This document shows, in pieces, positions 1-6,235 of a stretch of 6,324 nucleotides of DNA. Location of the stretch: the NCBI GenBank assembly GCA_948525355.1, contig CAOSOP010000074.1, positions 1-6,324 of the forward strand. Reading direction: 5' to 3'. The notes beneath the pieces were generated by a model. That model was not told the origin of the DNA. It worked only from the letters and a program-made list of their open reading frames with translations, and did no database searches. Source of the DNA: an uncultured Bacilli bacterium. Its GTDB lineage: Bacteria; Bacillota_I; Bacilli_A; RFN20; CAG-288. A program made the translations under genes and the position numbers. Positions within the stretch are counted from its first letter, which is position 1. Every line of letters starts with the position of its first letter.

Positions 1-87
1 CCAAAACACCTCAAAACCACCCGCAAATCAATGGCCTCAGAACTTCGGCCAGACCACACAAAAAGGCGAAGCAAACATATTTAATAA
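1..87. other. GC-elevated non-coding flank downstream of the last gene
   Basis: Positions 1-72 hold 37 G/C in 72 bases (about 51%), clearly above the AT-rich gene block beside them. The + strand is rich in A and C, and no convincing reading frame is seen. One small inverted repeat is visible: TGGCC at 32-36 pairs with GGCCA at 47-51 around a 10-nt loop. Read in the direction of the genes, this hairpin is followed by TTGATTTGCGG rather than a T-run, so it is a poor intrinsic terminator. The composition change begins about 15 nt after the stop codon of the neighbouring gene. It could be the edge of a GC-rich repeat or of a different genomic segment, but too little is present to decide. Confidence 0.45.
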
Positions 88-990
88 CTATATATTGAGC
101 AACCAATCTATAGGTCTAACCGAATAATATTTTACTAATAGTTCAACAATATTTCTTATTCTCCTAAGTTCTTCGATTGAACTCTTATATCCTTCAAGTA
201 ATTCTCTTTTAATATCTTTCTTTATATTATATTGATCTTCTAATAAATCAAAAGTTATAGTTGGAAATAATAGTCTTGCTATTAGTAAAGATAAATCCTT
301 TGGAGTTAATGCTAGTTGTTTAACAAGATTTAATACATCATTTTCATTTAACTCTTTCAATCTATAAAGATATGCGATATCGCGTACAGGCGAATCTAAA
401 ATAATATTAAAAGGATTAAATATGTCAACAGCATATAAACTGTTAATTCTTTTATGCACCATCGTCAACTCGCCAATATCAACTCCATAATCATATTTAA
501 TATCAACAAGATAAGCTACAGCATTATTTGCAAGACCTAATGCATAAATAGTTTCTGTATTTAATACAGGATAAGCATAATCATCAATCGATATTGCTTG
601 CATATATTTATCTTCTATTAAAGCGATTTTTTCTTCCCATAATTCAATCAAATCATCAATATCAAACTTTATCTGTTTCTTATAATTCTTACCTAGTTCC
701 ATCATTGTAAGTACCGCATTTCTTGTGTATTCCTGATGCTTAAAAGAAATTAAAGATACAGGTCCAAATTCATTTTCTGTAACAAGTTTATTGCTTCTTG
801 TCCTTACAATATCACCACTAACCGGAAACGGCAGAGTTGACTTAAGTCTAGTCAAAACACTTTGAAGTTCTATAACTTCCTCTTCAGTTTTATCATGTGC
901 TATGAGTTTAAAGTCATAACCATTGTAACTGAATTCATTTTTCTCATCATCAACTATATAACCATATTCGTCAAAAATAAAAGATGCCAT
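88..990 (-). CDS. Hypothetical protein, possible degenerate kinase-fold (CotS/YutH-like)
   Basis: This is a 300-residue soluble protein with no signal peptide or membrane segment. I do not recognise its family with certainty. The layout is an N-terminal beta-rich part (about 1-80, including the motif LPFPVSGD at 53-60), a mostly helical middle with LWEEKIALIE at 117-126, then H179, the segment FNPFNIILD at 191-199 and RD at 203-204. A helical C-terminal half follows, with ARLLFPTITFDL at about 237-248, and the protein ends in IDWLLNI. The order His, Asn, Asp, then Arg-Asp faintly recalls the catalytic and metal-binding region of aminoglycoside-phosphotransferase/CotS-type kinases. However, the HxD catalytic aspartate is not evident (the sequence is HKR), so it may be a pseudokinase or something unrelated. 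The start ATG has no Shine-Dalgarno sequence. It is the last gene of the series, 41 nt after cysQ, and ends in TAG. The coding call is firm; the function is open. Confidence 0.82.
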   Translation of the reverse strand: MASFIFDEYGYIVDDEKNEFSYNGYDFKLIAHDKTEEEVIELQSVLTRLKSTLPFPVSGDIVRTRSNKLVTENEFGPVSLISFKHQEYTRNAVLTMMELGKNYKKQIKFDIDDLIELWEEKIALIEDKYMQAISIDDYAYPVLNTETIYALGLANNAVAYLVDIKYDYGVDIGELTMVHKRINSLYAVDIFNPFNIILDSPVRDIAYLYRLKELNENDVLNLVKQLALTPKDLSLLIARLLFPTITFDLLEDQYNIKKDIKRELLEGYKSSIEELRRIRNIVELLVKYYSVRPIDWLLNI

Positions 991-1031
991 ATCATTTAAT
1001 AATATGACATCTACTATAAAAATATTTATTC
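991..1031 (-). promoter_or_regulatory. AT-rich gap, possible weak promoter before the last gene
   Basis: This 41-nt spacer between cysQ and the 300-residue hypothetical gene is very AT-rich. In gene orientation it contains TATAGT and TATTAT, each one mismatch from the TATAAT -10 box, but no good TTGACA-like -35 box at the usual distance. There is no purine-rich ribosome site in front of the ATG, unlike every other junction in the window. A promoter giving a leaderless or nearly leaderless transcript would explain both points. AT-rich drift would also produce such hexamers by chance, so the call is weak. Confidence 0.2.
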
Positions 1032-1850
1032 TTATTTATTTTCCAAATACTTTTTTGCGTAATTGTTCTCTTCAAGATTATATATAGAGAAACCATTTCT
1101 ATTATAAACATCAACTCTATTATATGTTATTGGATTTCCATTAGGTTCAGTGAAGAATCCACCAGCCTCTTCAACAATAATTTGAGGAGCACAAGTATCC
1201 CATTCCTTAGTGTTTGCATTAAATCTAAATGAAACTTCCGCAAGTCCTCTAGCAATTAAACAAGCCTTTATTGCCGAACCTACTTTTCTTTCCTCTTTTA
1301 TATACTCTCTATACTTATTAGCAACAGCGATTTCTTCATCGTTTACATGGAATACTGAAGTTAATAAAACCAGATCTTTAACTTTCTTAGAAACTGAAAT
1401 CTGTGTAGGCTTATCCCCTTTAGATCTAACATAATACGCGCCATAGTCTTTAACTGCATAATACATTTCACCCGTATTAGGTATCATAACAATTCCTAAA
1501 ACAGGTGTATGTCCTTCAACAAGAGCTATATTAATTGCAAATTCACCATCCCTATTAATAAAGTTCTTCGTTCCATCAAGTGGATCGATAATCCAAATAT
1601 ACTTACAGTTCAATCTAGACTTATCATCCTCACTCTCTTCTGTTAAAAAAGCATGATTACAATACTTTTTTGATATTCTTTCTCTAATAAAAGCATCAGC
1701 TTTTTTATCAGCAATCGTAACTGGTGAATCATCACTTTTTATCTCATACTCAAATCCACTATGATAGACATTCATTATTATTTCACTAGCACCATACGCA
1801 ACATCAATTGCATATGGAAGAACTTCATTAATCAACCATTCTCTGCTCAT
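1032..1850 (-). CDS. cysQ: 3'(2'),5'-bisphosphate nucleotidase (inositol monophosphatase superfamily)
   Basis: The 272-residue protein is full length for the inositol-monophosphatase superfamily. The Mg-dependent phosphatase motifs appear in order: PVTIADKKAD at 43-52, LTEES at 69-73 (metal-binding glutamate), IWIIDPLDGTKNF at 85-97 with D89 and D92, a GSAIKACLIARGLAE segment at 191-205, and EWDTCAP at 216-222 with the conserved D218. CysQ-type enzymes in the cytoplasm convert pAp to AMP and phosphate. pAp is left over from PAPS use or from phosphopantetheine transfer by AcpS. Inositol-1-phosphatase activity is the main alternative, and motifs alone do not separate the two. The DHH-type NrnA next door, another pAp phosphatase family, favours pAp. 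The ATG lies inside the end of nrnA (23-nt overlap). The nearest purine-rich site is GAAGAAGAG just before the ATG, with a better AGGAG 13 nt away, so reinitiation after nrnA is likely. It ends in TAA. Confidence 0.85.
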   Translation of the reverse strand: MSREWLINEVLPYAIDVAYGASEIIMNVYHSGFEYEIKSDDSPVTIADKKADAFIRERISKKYCNHAFLTEESEDDKSRLNCKYIWIIDPLDGTKNFINRDGEFAINIALVEGHTPVLGIVMIPNTGEMYYAVKDYGAYYVRSKGDKPTQISVSKKVKDLVLLTSVFHVNDEEIAVANKYREYIKEERKVGSAIKACLIARGLAEVSFRFNANTKEWDTCAPQIIVEEAGGFFTEPNGNPITYNRVDVYNRNGFSIYNLEENNYAKKYLENK

Positions 1851-2778
1851 AACTCTTCTTCAACTCCTCTATAACTTTTTTATAATCATTAATATCATTC
1901 AATGTACAACCTGATGCCTGAATATGACCACCGCCACCAAACTTTTTAGCAATTGGTTGAACAGGATGACCATTAGAACGAAGTTCAACACGACAGATTC
2001 CATCATCACCTTCAGCAAAAAAGCACCAAGCAAAACAACCTTTGAGATTGGCTATTAAGTTAACTTGCGATCCAGCGCTGTTCTTATTCATACCGAGTTT
2101 TTCCAAATCTTCCTTAGTAAAAACCATATATGCAACACCAGCATCGATAGAAAAGTTTTGATAAACATAGGCCTTAAATCTCAAAGATTCTGGGTCAACT
2201 TCATATAATTTATCATATATTTCCTTAACACAAGCGCCAAAAGAAACTAATTTAGCTGCAACATTAAAAAGGTTTTCAGTAAAAGGTGGATACATGAATC
2301 TTCCGGAATCTGTAGCCAATCCTAAGAATAAATATGAAGCCGCATCAGCTGGTAAATAGTCAAAATGACTTAATAGAATATTTGTTAATACTTGTGTACA
2401 AGATACTTTATCTGTTTCAATAAATTCATAATCACAAAATTTTTCTGCGAAAATATGATGATCGATTTTAATCGACTCTTTTGCGAGATTAGCTCTTAAA
2501 TCCCCTAATCTAGCATAATTTGCCAAATCCACAACTATTGCTAAAGATTCCTTGATTTTTTCATCACTAACTAAATCAAAAGAAGCAAATCCATCAGGAA
2601 TACGGCTAAATACACCTTCATTTAAAGCATATACTTCCTTATTAGGATAAAAATGCTTTATAGCCGCTTTTAATCCAAGTTCCGAACCATAACAATCCCC
2701 ATCAGGAACTATGTGTCCAAATATTGTAATTACATCATATTTTTCTATCAATTTAAAAATAATACTATAGTCACTCAT
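1828..2778 (-). CDS. nrnA: Bifunctional oligoribonuclease / pAp phosphatase NrnA (DHH-DHHA1)
   Basis: The 316-residue cytoplasmic phosphoesterase is of normal NrnA length. The DHH domain shows motif I GHIVPDGDC (H22, D26, D28), motif II VVDLANYARLGD (D84), motif III IDHH (D106-H108) and motif IV ATDSGRF (D157). These residues bind the two catalytic manganese ions in this family. The C-terminal DHHA1 domain has the substrate-binding RSNG at 267-270 and GGGGH at 281-285 followed by QASG. NrnA degrades 2-5 nt RNA fragments to mononucleotides and dephosphorylates pAp to AMP. A TTG 15 nt upstream would extend the frame by five residues (MKGKC), but that stretch contains the AAGGA ribosome site, so the ATG with a 6-nt spacer is the real start. 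A hairpin sits directly upstream. The 3' end overlaps cysQ by 23 nt, and the stop is TAA. RecJ or GdpP-like DHH proteins are larger and differ in domains. Confidence 0.92.
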   Translation of the reverse strand: MSDYSIIFKLIEKYDVITIFGHIVPDGDCYGSELGLKAAIKHFYPNKEVYALNEGVFSRIPDGFASFDLVSDEKIKESLAIVVDLANYARLGDLRANLAKESIKIDHHIFAEKFCDYEFIETDKVSCTQVLTNILLSHFDYLPADAASYLFLGLATDSGRFMYPPFTENLFNVAAKLVSFGACVKEIYDKLYEVDPESLRFKAYVYQNFSIDAGVAYMVFTKEDLEKLGMNKNSAGSQVNLIANLKGCFAWCFFAEGDDGICRVELRSNGHPVQPIAKKFGGGGHIQASGCTLNDINDYKKVIEELKKSYEQRMVD

Positions 2779-2790
2779 ACACTTTCCTTT
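2779..2790 (-). promoter_or_regulatory. Ribosome binding site that fixes the nrnA start
   Basis: In gene orientation the sequence AAAGGAAAG (2790-2782) precedes the ATG at 2778-2776. Its AAGGA core (2789-2785) leaves a 6-nt spacer, which is optimal. This places the in-frame TTG at 2793-2791 upstream of the ribosome site and rules it out as the start. Confidence 0.75.
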
Positions 2791-2823
2791 CAAAATAAAT
2801 CCTCGGCAAAAGCCGAGGATTTA
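2791..2823 (-). terminator. Hairpin after fba: intrinsic terminator or attenuator before nrnA
   Basis: A perfect 12-bp inverted repeat (2796-2807 with 2812-2823) has a 4-nt loop. The GC-rich core CCTCGGC/GCCGAGG is flanked by A-T pairs. In gene orientation the arm ends GAGGATTTA and runs into ATTTTG, a short, interrupted T-tract that fits a moderate intrinsic terminator. The stem begins two bases after the fba stop codon, so a ribosome ending on fba would cover the first arm. Only 18 nt separate its end from the nrnA ATG, and no spaced promoter fits in that gap. Expression of nrnA therefore needs read-through or a promoter inside fba. Mapping transcript ends would settle how strongly it stops transcription. 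Confidence 0.75.
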
Positions 2824-2824
2824 A

Positions 2825-3685
2825 TTACTTAACAGCACGACCTAAACTGCCAAAAACAGTTGCCTTTTCAATAAATACTTTTCTTATACCTTCTGTACCT
2901 GGACCTATTATCTTACGAGGATCATAGACAGTTTTATTACTAGCTAATGTCTCTCTGACAATCTTTGCCCAAGCGATTTGACATTCAGTATTAATATTAA
3001 TTTTTGATGTACCTCTATCAATGGCCATTTTTAATTGATTATCTGGTATTCCACTACCACCATGTAAAACTAATGGAAGATTAACTAAAGATGCAATGTG
3101 TTTCATTTCATCAAAGCCGAGTTTAGGTTCGCCATGATATTCACCATGAACGGAACCAAGTGCTGGTGCTAAGCAATCAATTTTGGTTTCATTAACTAAT
3201 CTTACACATTCTTCAGGAATAGCATAGCAACTTTCTGCAACAACCAAATCTTCTTGTCCACCAACTCTTCCAAGTTCTGCCTCAACAGAAACTCCACGTG
3301 GATGTGCATATTCAACAACTTCCTTAACGATTTTAATATTCTCCTCTAATGGATAATGAGATGCATCAATCATGACAGAAGTAAAACCAGCATCAATAGC
3401 TTGTTTACAAAGGTCAAAACTTGCACCATGATCCAAATGAAGTGCTACAGGTACAGTAACACCTAAATCTTTGATTAATCCCTTAACCATTCCAACGACA
3501 GTGTTCCATCCACCCATATACTTTACTGCAGAAGATGAAACGCCAAGAATAACAGGTGTTTGTGTCTCTTCAGCAACCTTCAAAATTGTACTTGTCCATT
3601 CAACATTATTAATATTAAATTGACCAACTGCGTAATGCTCTTTAAATGCTTTATTAAGCATTCCAACCATATTTTCTAATCCCAT
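2825..3685 (-). CDS. fba: Fructose-1,6-bisphosphate aldolase, class II
   Basis: This cytoplasmic glycolytic enzyme reversibly splits fructose-1,6-bisphosphate into dihydroxyacetone phosphate and glyceraldehyde-3-phosphate. The 286 residues match the usual length of the Bacillus-type class II enzyme. Key features are HLDHG at 83-87 (catalytic D85, zinc ligand H86), the AELGRVGGQED segment at 136-146 (E137 is the conserved acid), GSVHGEYHG at 177-185 with zinc ligand H180, LHGGSGIP at 207-214 with zinc ligand H208, and the phosphate-binding NINTE at 230-234. Tagatose- or sulfo-sugar aldolases share this fold and cannot be fully excluded, but the gene context and motifs favour the glycolytic enzyme. 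The ATG has an AGGAG site with an 8-nt spacer that overlaps the rpoE TAG, so translation is coupled to rpoE. A terminator-like hairpin follows the TAA. Confidence 0.95.
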   Translation of the reverse strand: MGLENMVGMLNKAFKEHYAVGQFNINNVEWTSTILKVAEETQTPVILGVSSSAVKYMGGWNTVVGMVKGLIKDLGVTVPVALHLDHGASFDLCKQAIDAGFTSVMIDASHYPLEENIKIVKEVVEYAHPRGVSVEAELGRVGGQEDLVVAESCYAIPEECVRLVNETKIDCLAPALGSVHGEYHGEPKLGFDEMKHIASLVNLPLVLHGGSGIPDNQLKMAIDRGTSKININTECQIAWAKIVRETLASNKTVYDPRKIIGPGTEGIRKVFIEKATVFGSLGRAVK

Positions 3686-3696
3686 AATATCAACTC

Positions 3697-4143
3697 CTAT
3701 TCATTTTCTAAACTTTCTTTTATGGTAAATCCATCAACGGCATCATCTTTATCCATAGAAACCTCATCATTCATCAGTTCGTCGTAAAGATCTTCCTCTT
3801 CATCCTCATCCTCTTCTTCGTCTTCTTCTTCATCATCTTCAGATTCCTTATCCTTGTCTTTTTCTTCTTCATCAGAATCCTCATCATAATGATAGATATC
3901 ATTCATATCAATATGAACGGCATCAAATTTGTGATTCTTTCTCAAATCCCAGACATTTTCGCCTAAAGTGACAAATCTTCCATCACGAAGAAGACTTGTA
4001 TAAAGCTGTGAAGCCTTAGCGCTGACTTCCTCACTCTCTAAGTTCAATCTTTTAGCGATAAGTTCAAGCATATCGTTAAATGATTTCGCTTCTCCACTTT
4101 CAAGAATAACTTGATAAGCGGCATCCAACATCGACTCTCTCAT
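3697..4143 (-). CDS. rpoE: DNA-directed RNA polymerase delta subunit
   Basis: The 148-residue protein has the two-part layout of Firmicutes RpoE. A folded N-terminal HARE-HTH domain (about 1-70) contains SFNDMLELIAKRL, the core LYTSLLRDGRF at 47-57 and W65 in VWDLR. An intrinsically disordered acidic tail follows, with residues 87-118 almost only Asp and Glu plus a few Lys and Ser. In Bacillus, delta binds core RNA polymerase, reduces non-specific nucleic-acid binding and speeds recycling. It is not the sigma-E also called RpoE in proteobacteria. The protein is shorter than the roughly 170-residue Bacillus form, mainly in the tail, and the last 20 residues are less acidic and could fold onto the body. 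The ATG has a strong AAGGAGG site with a 4-nt spacer, 18 nt after argS. The stop TAG lies inside the fba ribosome site. Confidence 0.93.
   Translation of the reverse strand: MRESMLDAAYQVILESGEAKSFNDMLELIAKRLNLESEEVSAKASQLYTSLLRDGRFVTLGENVWDLRKNHKFDAVHIDMNDIYHYDEDSDEEEKDKDKESEDDEEEDEEEDEDEEEDLYDELMNDEVSMDKDDAVDGFTIKESLENE
3787..3882 (-). repeat. Low-complexity Asp/Glu codon tract in rpoE
   Basis: This stretch encodes the acidic tail of the delta subunit (residues 88-119). In gene orientation it is an imperfect run of GAA, GAG, GAT and GAC triplets (about 32 codons), seen on the + strand as repeated TTC/CTC/ATC. Such tracts change length by slippage or unequal recombination, and tail length varies widely among delta subunits. 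The reading frame is intact here. Confidence 0.7.
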
Positions 4144-4161
4144 CTTTCCTCCTTACCTATC

Positions 4162-5793
4162 TTACATATGAATAGGAGCATCAACTCCTATCAAATATAA
4201 CGCATTTGATAATGTGATCTTACAAGCCTTAATTAATGCTAATCTTTGCTTTGTAAGACTCTCATTGCTCGGATCTAGAACTCTACACTGAGTATAAAAC
4301 TCATTAATAGAATTTGATAGCTTCCGAATATAAATAGTAATCTTATATGGCTCTCTTGTCAAGCCAGCATCTAATACTACATTAGTAAATTCATTCATTA
4401 TTTTAAGTAAATTTCTCTCACTATCATGGACCAATAAATCACCAGTTAAATCTAATTCGTAAGAACTACCACTTTCTAGTATTGTTGCCAATCGTGCGTG
4501 CGAATATTGACAATAATATACAGGGTTAGTTGCACCCATAGTTTTTGCTAAATCCAAATCAAAATCTAAATGAGTTGAAGCAGATCTTGTTACAAAGAAA
4601 AACCTTACAGCATCCTTACCAACTTCTTCTATCAACTCTTTCATTGATACAGCATTACCAGTTCTCTTGCTCATCTTATATTCTTGACCATCTTTAAATA
4701 AACGAACCATTTGTACCATAACTATTTCTATGCTACTTGGATCCTTATTTAATGCTTGCATTGAATACTTAAGTCTAGAAATATATCCATGATGGTCAGC
4801 TCCCAAGATGTCGATAATATTAGTAAACCCTCTATCATATTTATATCTATGATAAGCAATATCAGGAACAAGATAAGTATAAGATCCATCGGACTTAATT
4901 AAAACTCTATCCTTATCATCTCCACCCTCACTTGTTTTTAAGAAAGTAGCTCCTTCATGTTGATATGTATGATCTTTAATATCAGCCAGAGCTTTCTCAA
5001 CAAGACCTTCATCACGAATCCATTGTTCAGATGTAAACACATCAAATTCAACACCAAATTCTTTTAAATCACTCTTAATCTTTTCAAAATTAAGTTTAAT
5101 TCCTTCAGCCTTAAAGAAATCCATATGCTTATTAACATCAATTAAAGAATCTTTATGTTCAGCATAAATTTTCTTAGCAACATTAACGATATCTTGACCG
5201 TGATAACCACCTTCTGGAACCTCACTATCTATTCCACAACACTGGAGGTAACGGCTGGCAACAGATAGAGCTAGATTATTCACTTGATTTCCAGCATCAT
5301 TTATATAGTATTCTCTAGTTACATCAAATCCACAAAAACTCAATATTCTAGTTAAAGAGTCACCAACTGCAGCACCTCTTGCATGCCCTAGATGAAGTTC
5401 GCCTGTTGGATTAGCTGAAACGTACTCAACATTTATTTTCATCTTTTTTCCATAATCACTACGACCATAATCCGCACCTAAATCTATGATTCTTTTAATC
5501 AAAGAAACCAGACTATCGTTCTTTAAAAACACATTGATAAATCCAGGTCCTGCAACTTCAAGTTTTTCAACACCAACAGAATCTTTATCAAAGACATTGA
5601 TAATGTCGTTAGCAATCATCACTGGTGCTTTCTTCATTACTTTTGCCAATCTCATAGCAACATTGGTTGCAAAATCACCATGTTCCTTAACCTTACTATG
5701 CTCAATAACAATATCATTTATTTCCAAATCTACTCCAAGCTTATTTAATGATTCTTTAAACTCTTCTTTCAACTTCTTCTCTATATCTTCCAT
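4162..5793 (-). CDS. argS: Arginyl-tRNA synthetase
   Basis: This class I aminoacyl-tRNA synthetase charges tRNA-Arg with arginine using ATP in the cytoplasm. From the ATG chosen here it has 543 residues, normal for a bacterial ArgRS. The N-terminal tRNA-binding domain carries HGDFATN at about 38-44. The catalytic core has VEYVSANPTG at 123-131 followed by the HIGH signature as HLGH at 134-137, YLVPDIAYH at about 307-315, GADHHGYISRLK at 331-342, and the KMSKS loop as KMSKRTG at 373-379. The C-terminal DALR anticodon-binding domain ends with GVDAPIHM, like the usual ArgRS terminus. An in-frame GTG six bases upstream would add Met-Ile. However, that GTG is part of the TAGGTGATT ribosome site, so the ATG is preferred. 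The gene starts 6 nt after the DUF1934 stop and ends in TAA, 18 nt before rpoE. Confidence 0.97.
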   Translation of the reverse strand: MEDIEKKLKEEFKESLNKLGVDLEINDIVIEHSKVKEHGDFATNVAMRLAKVMKKAPVMIANDIINVFDKDSVGVEKLEVAGPGFINVFLKNDSLVSLIKRIIDLGADYGRSDYGKKMKINVEYVSANPTGELHLGHARGAAVGDSLTRILSFCGFDVTREYYINDAGNQVNNLALSVASRYLQCCGIDSEVPEGGYHGQDIVNVAKKIYAEHKDSLIDVNKHMDFFKAEGIKLNFEKIKSDLKEFGVEFDVFTSEQWIRDEGLVEKALADIKDHTYQHEGATFLKTSEGGDDKDRVLIKSDGSYTYLVPDIAYHRYKYDRGFTNIIDILGADHHGYISRLKYSMQALNKDPSSIEIVMVQMVRLFKDGQEYKMSKRTGNAVSMKELIEEVGKDAVRFFFVTRSASTHLDFDLDLAKTMGATNPVYYCQYSHARLATILESGSSYELDLTGDLLVHDSERNLLKIMNEFTNVVLDAGLTREPYKITIYIRKLSNSINEFYTQCRVLDPSNESLTKQRLALIKACKITLSNALYLIGVDAPIHM

Positions 5794-5802
5794 AATCACC
5801 TA
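5794..5802 (-). promoter_or_regulatory. argS ribosome binding site overlapping the upstream stop codon
   Basis: In gene orientation the junction reads TAGGTGATTATG. The AGGTGAT part matches the 3' portion of the full anti-Shine-Dalgarno complement (AAGGAGGTGATC). It begins inside the TAG stop of the DUF1934-like gene and sits just before the ATG at 5793-5791. This decides the ATG over the GTG at 5799-5797 and implies that ribosomes ending the first gene can start argS. Confidence 0.65.
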
Positions 5803-6174
5803 CATACTTTCTTTAATATATATATAAACTTCTTCACAAGAGCAATTCTTACTATCTAACAAATCGTAAGAAATGATAATGCTTCTTGGATAATCAACTT
5901 CCAATCTATTAACTCTAACTGGAAAAATACCTTTTGTATTATTTTCAAGTAAAATCACTTGAAGCTCGCAAACAGAATTTTCAATCAAAGTTCCACTTAT
6001 TTCAAGTTCCTTACTTCGTCGATATAAATCATATCCTTCACCATTCTTAGTAATTTTTATTTCAAGTTCACCATTATCATAAAAACTATAACTAGATGAA
6101 TTATAATCAGCATCACCAGTATAAATCTGTGGTCTAGCATTTTCACCGAAGGTATTCAAAATAAATTTTTTCAT
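5800..6174 (-). CDS. DUF1934 / YwiB-like beta-barrel protein
   Basis: This small soluble protein of 124 residues is placed immediately before argS, the position of ywiB-type genes in many Firmicutes. Its pattern fits the DUF1934 calycin-like barrel: alternating strands, ELEIKITKNGEGYDLYRRS at about 36-54, then KGIFPVRVNRLEVDY at about 81-95, IIISYDLL at about 98-105 and a terminal EVYIYIKE. In typical members the arginine in the lyRr segment, the glycine before the LEVD strand and the YdL strand are the recognisable landmarks. The N-terminal 35 residues look divergent and are shorter than in Bacillus YwiB (about 140 residues). The biochemical role of the family is unknown. The start ATG has only AAGG at a 2-nt spacer, a weak site. 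The gene ends in TAG within the argS ribosome site and is probably the first gene of the operon. Confidence 0.72.
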   Translation of the reverse strand: MKKFILNTFGENARPQIYTGDADYNSSSYSFYDNGELEIKITKNGEGYDLYRRSKELEISGTLIENSVCELQVILLENNTKGIFPVRVNRLEVDYPRSIIISYDLLDSKNCSCEEVYIYIKESM

Positions 6175-6230
6175 AGCCTTATAAGTATAACATACTATAT
6201 ATAAATATATAAAGTATAAAATTATTTTTT
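6175..6230 (-). promoter_or_regulatory. AT-rich probable promoter of the DUF1934-argS-rpoE-fba operon
   Basis: The 56 nt before the first gene are almost entirely A and T and sit between the operon and the GC-rich end element. In gene orientation two -10-like hexamers are present, TATAGT at 6199-6194 and TATACT at 6189-6184, each one mismatch from TATAAT. No strong -35 box is visible at 16-18 nt. Either hexamer would give a very short leader, which agrees with the weak, close AAGG before the ATG. The location is right for a promoter, but the exact boxes are a guess. Confidence 0.35.
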
Positions 6231-6235
6231 TATCT

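Noticed and set aside
26..56. Intrinsic terminator for the last gene
   Set aside because: The stem is only 5 bp with a 10-nt loop and no T-run follows.
1..72. Left flank as a second copy of the right-end palindrome
   Set aside because: Only short G-rich similarities (such as GGGTGG) could be lined up in reverse complement. The stems are not shared.
1210..1434. 74-codon open frame on the + strand
   Set aside because: It lies wholly antisense to cysQ, whose motifs prove the coding strand. No ribosome site or recognisable domain.
2776..2793. TTG start giving a 321-residue NrnA
   Set aside because: It is upstream of the AAGGA site and adjoins the hairpin T-tract; the ATG at 2778 has an optimal 6-nt spacer.
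3787..3882. Tandem repeat as an independent element or CRISPR-like array
   Set aside because: It is an in-frame Asp/Glu codon tract, expected for the acidic tail of the delta subunit.
5791..5799. GTG start giving a 545-residue ArgRS
   Set aside because: The GTG is inside the AGGTGAT ribosome site, and the ATG six bases later is correctly spaced.
5486..5827. 113-codon open frame on the + strand, rich in Ser, Ile and Phe and membrane-like
   Set aside because: It is antisense to the N-terminal part of argS. The hydrophobic look comes from reversing charged AT-rich codons.
88..6174. A new defence or mobile system in the gene block
   Set aside because: Six of the seven genes fit housekeeping or conserved families and no integrase, transposase, nuclease-effector or toxin signature is present.
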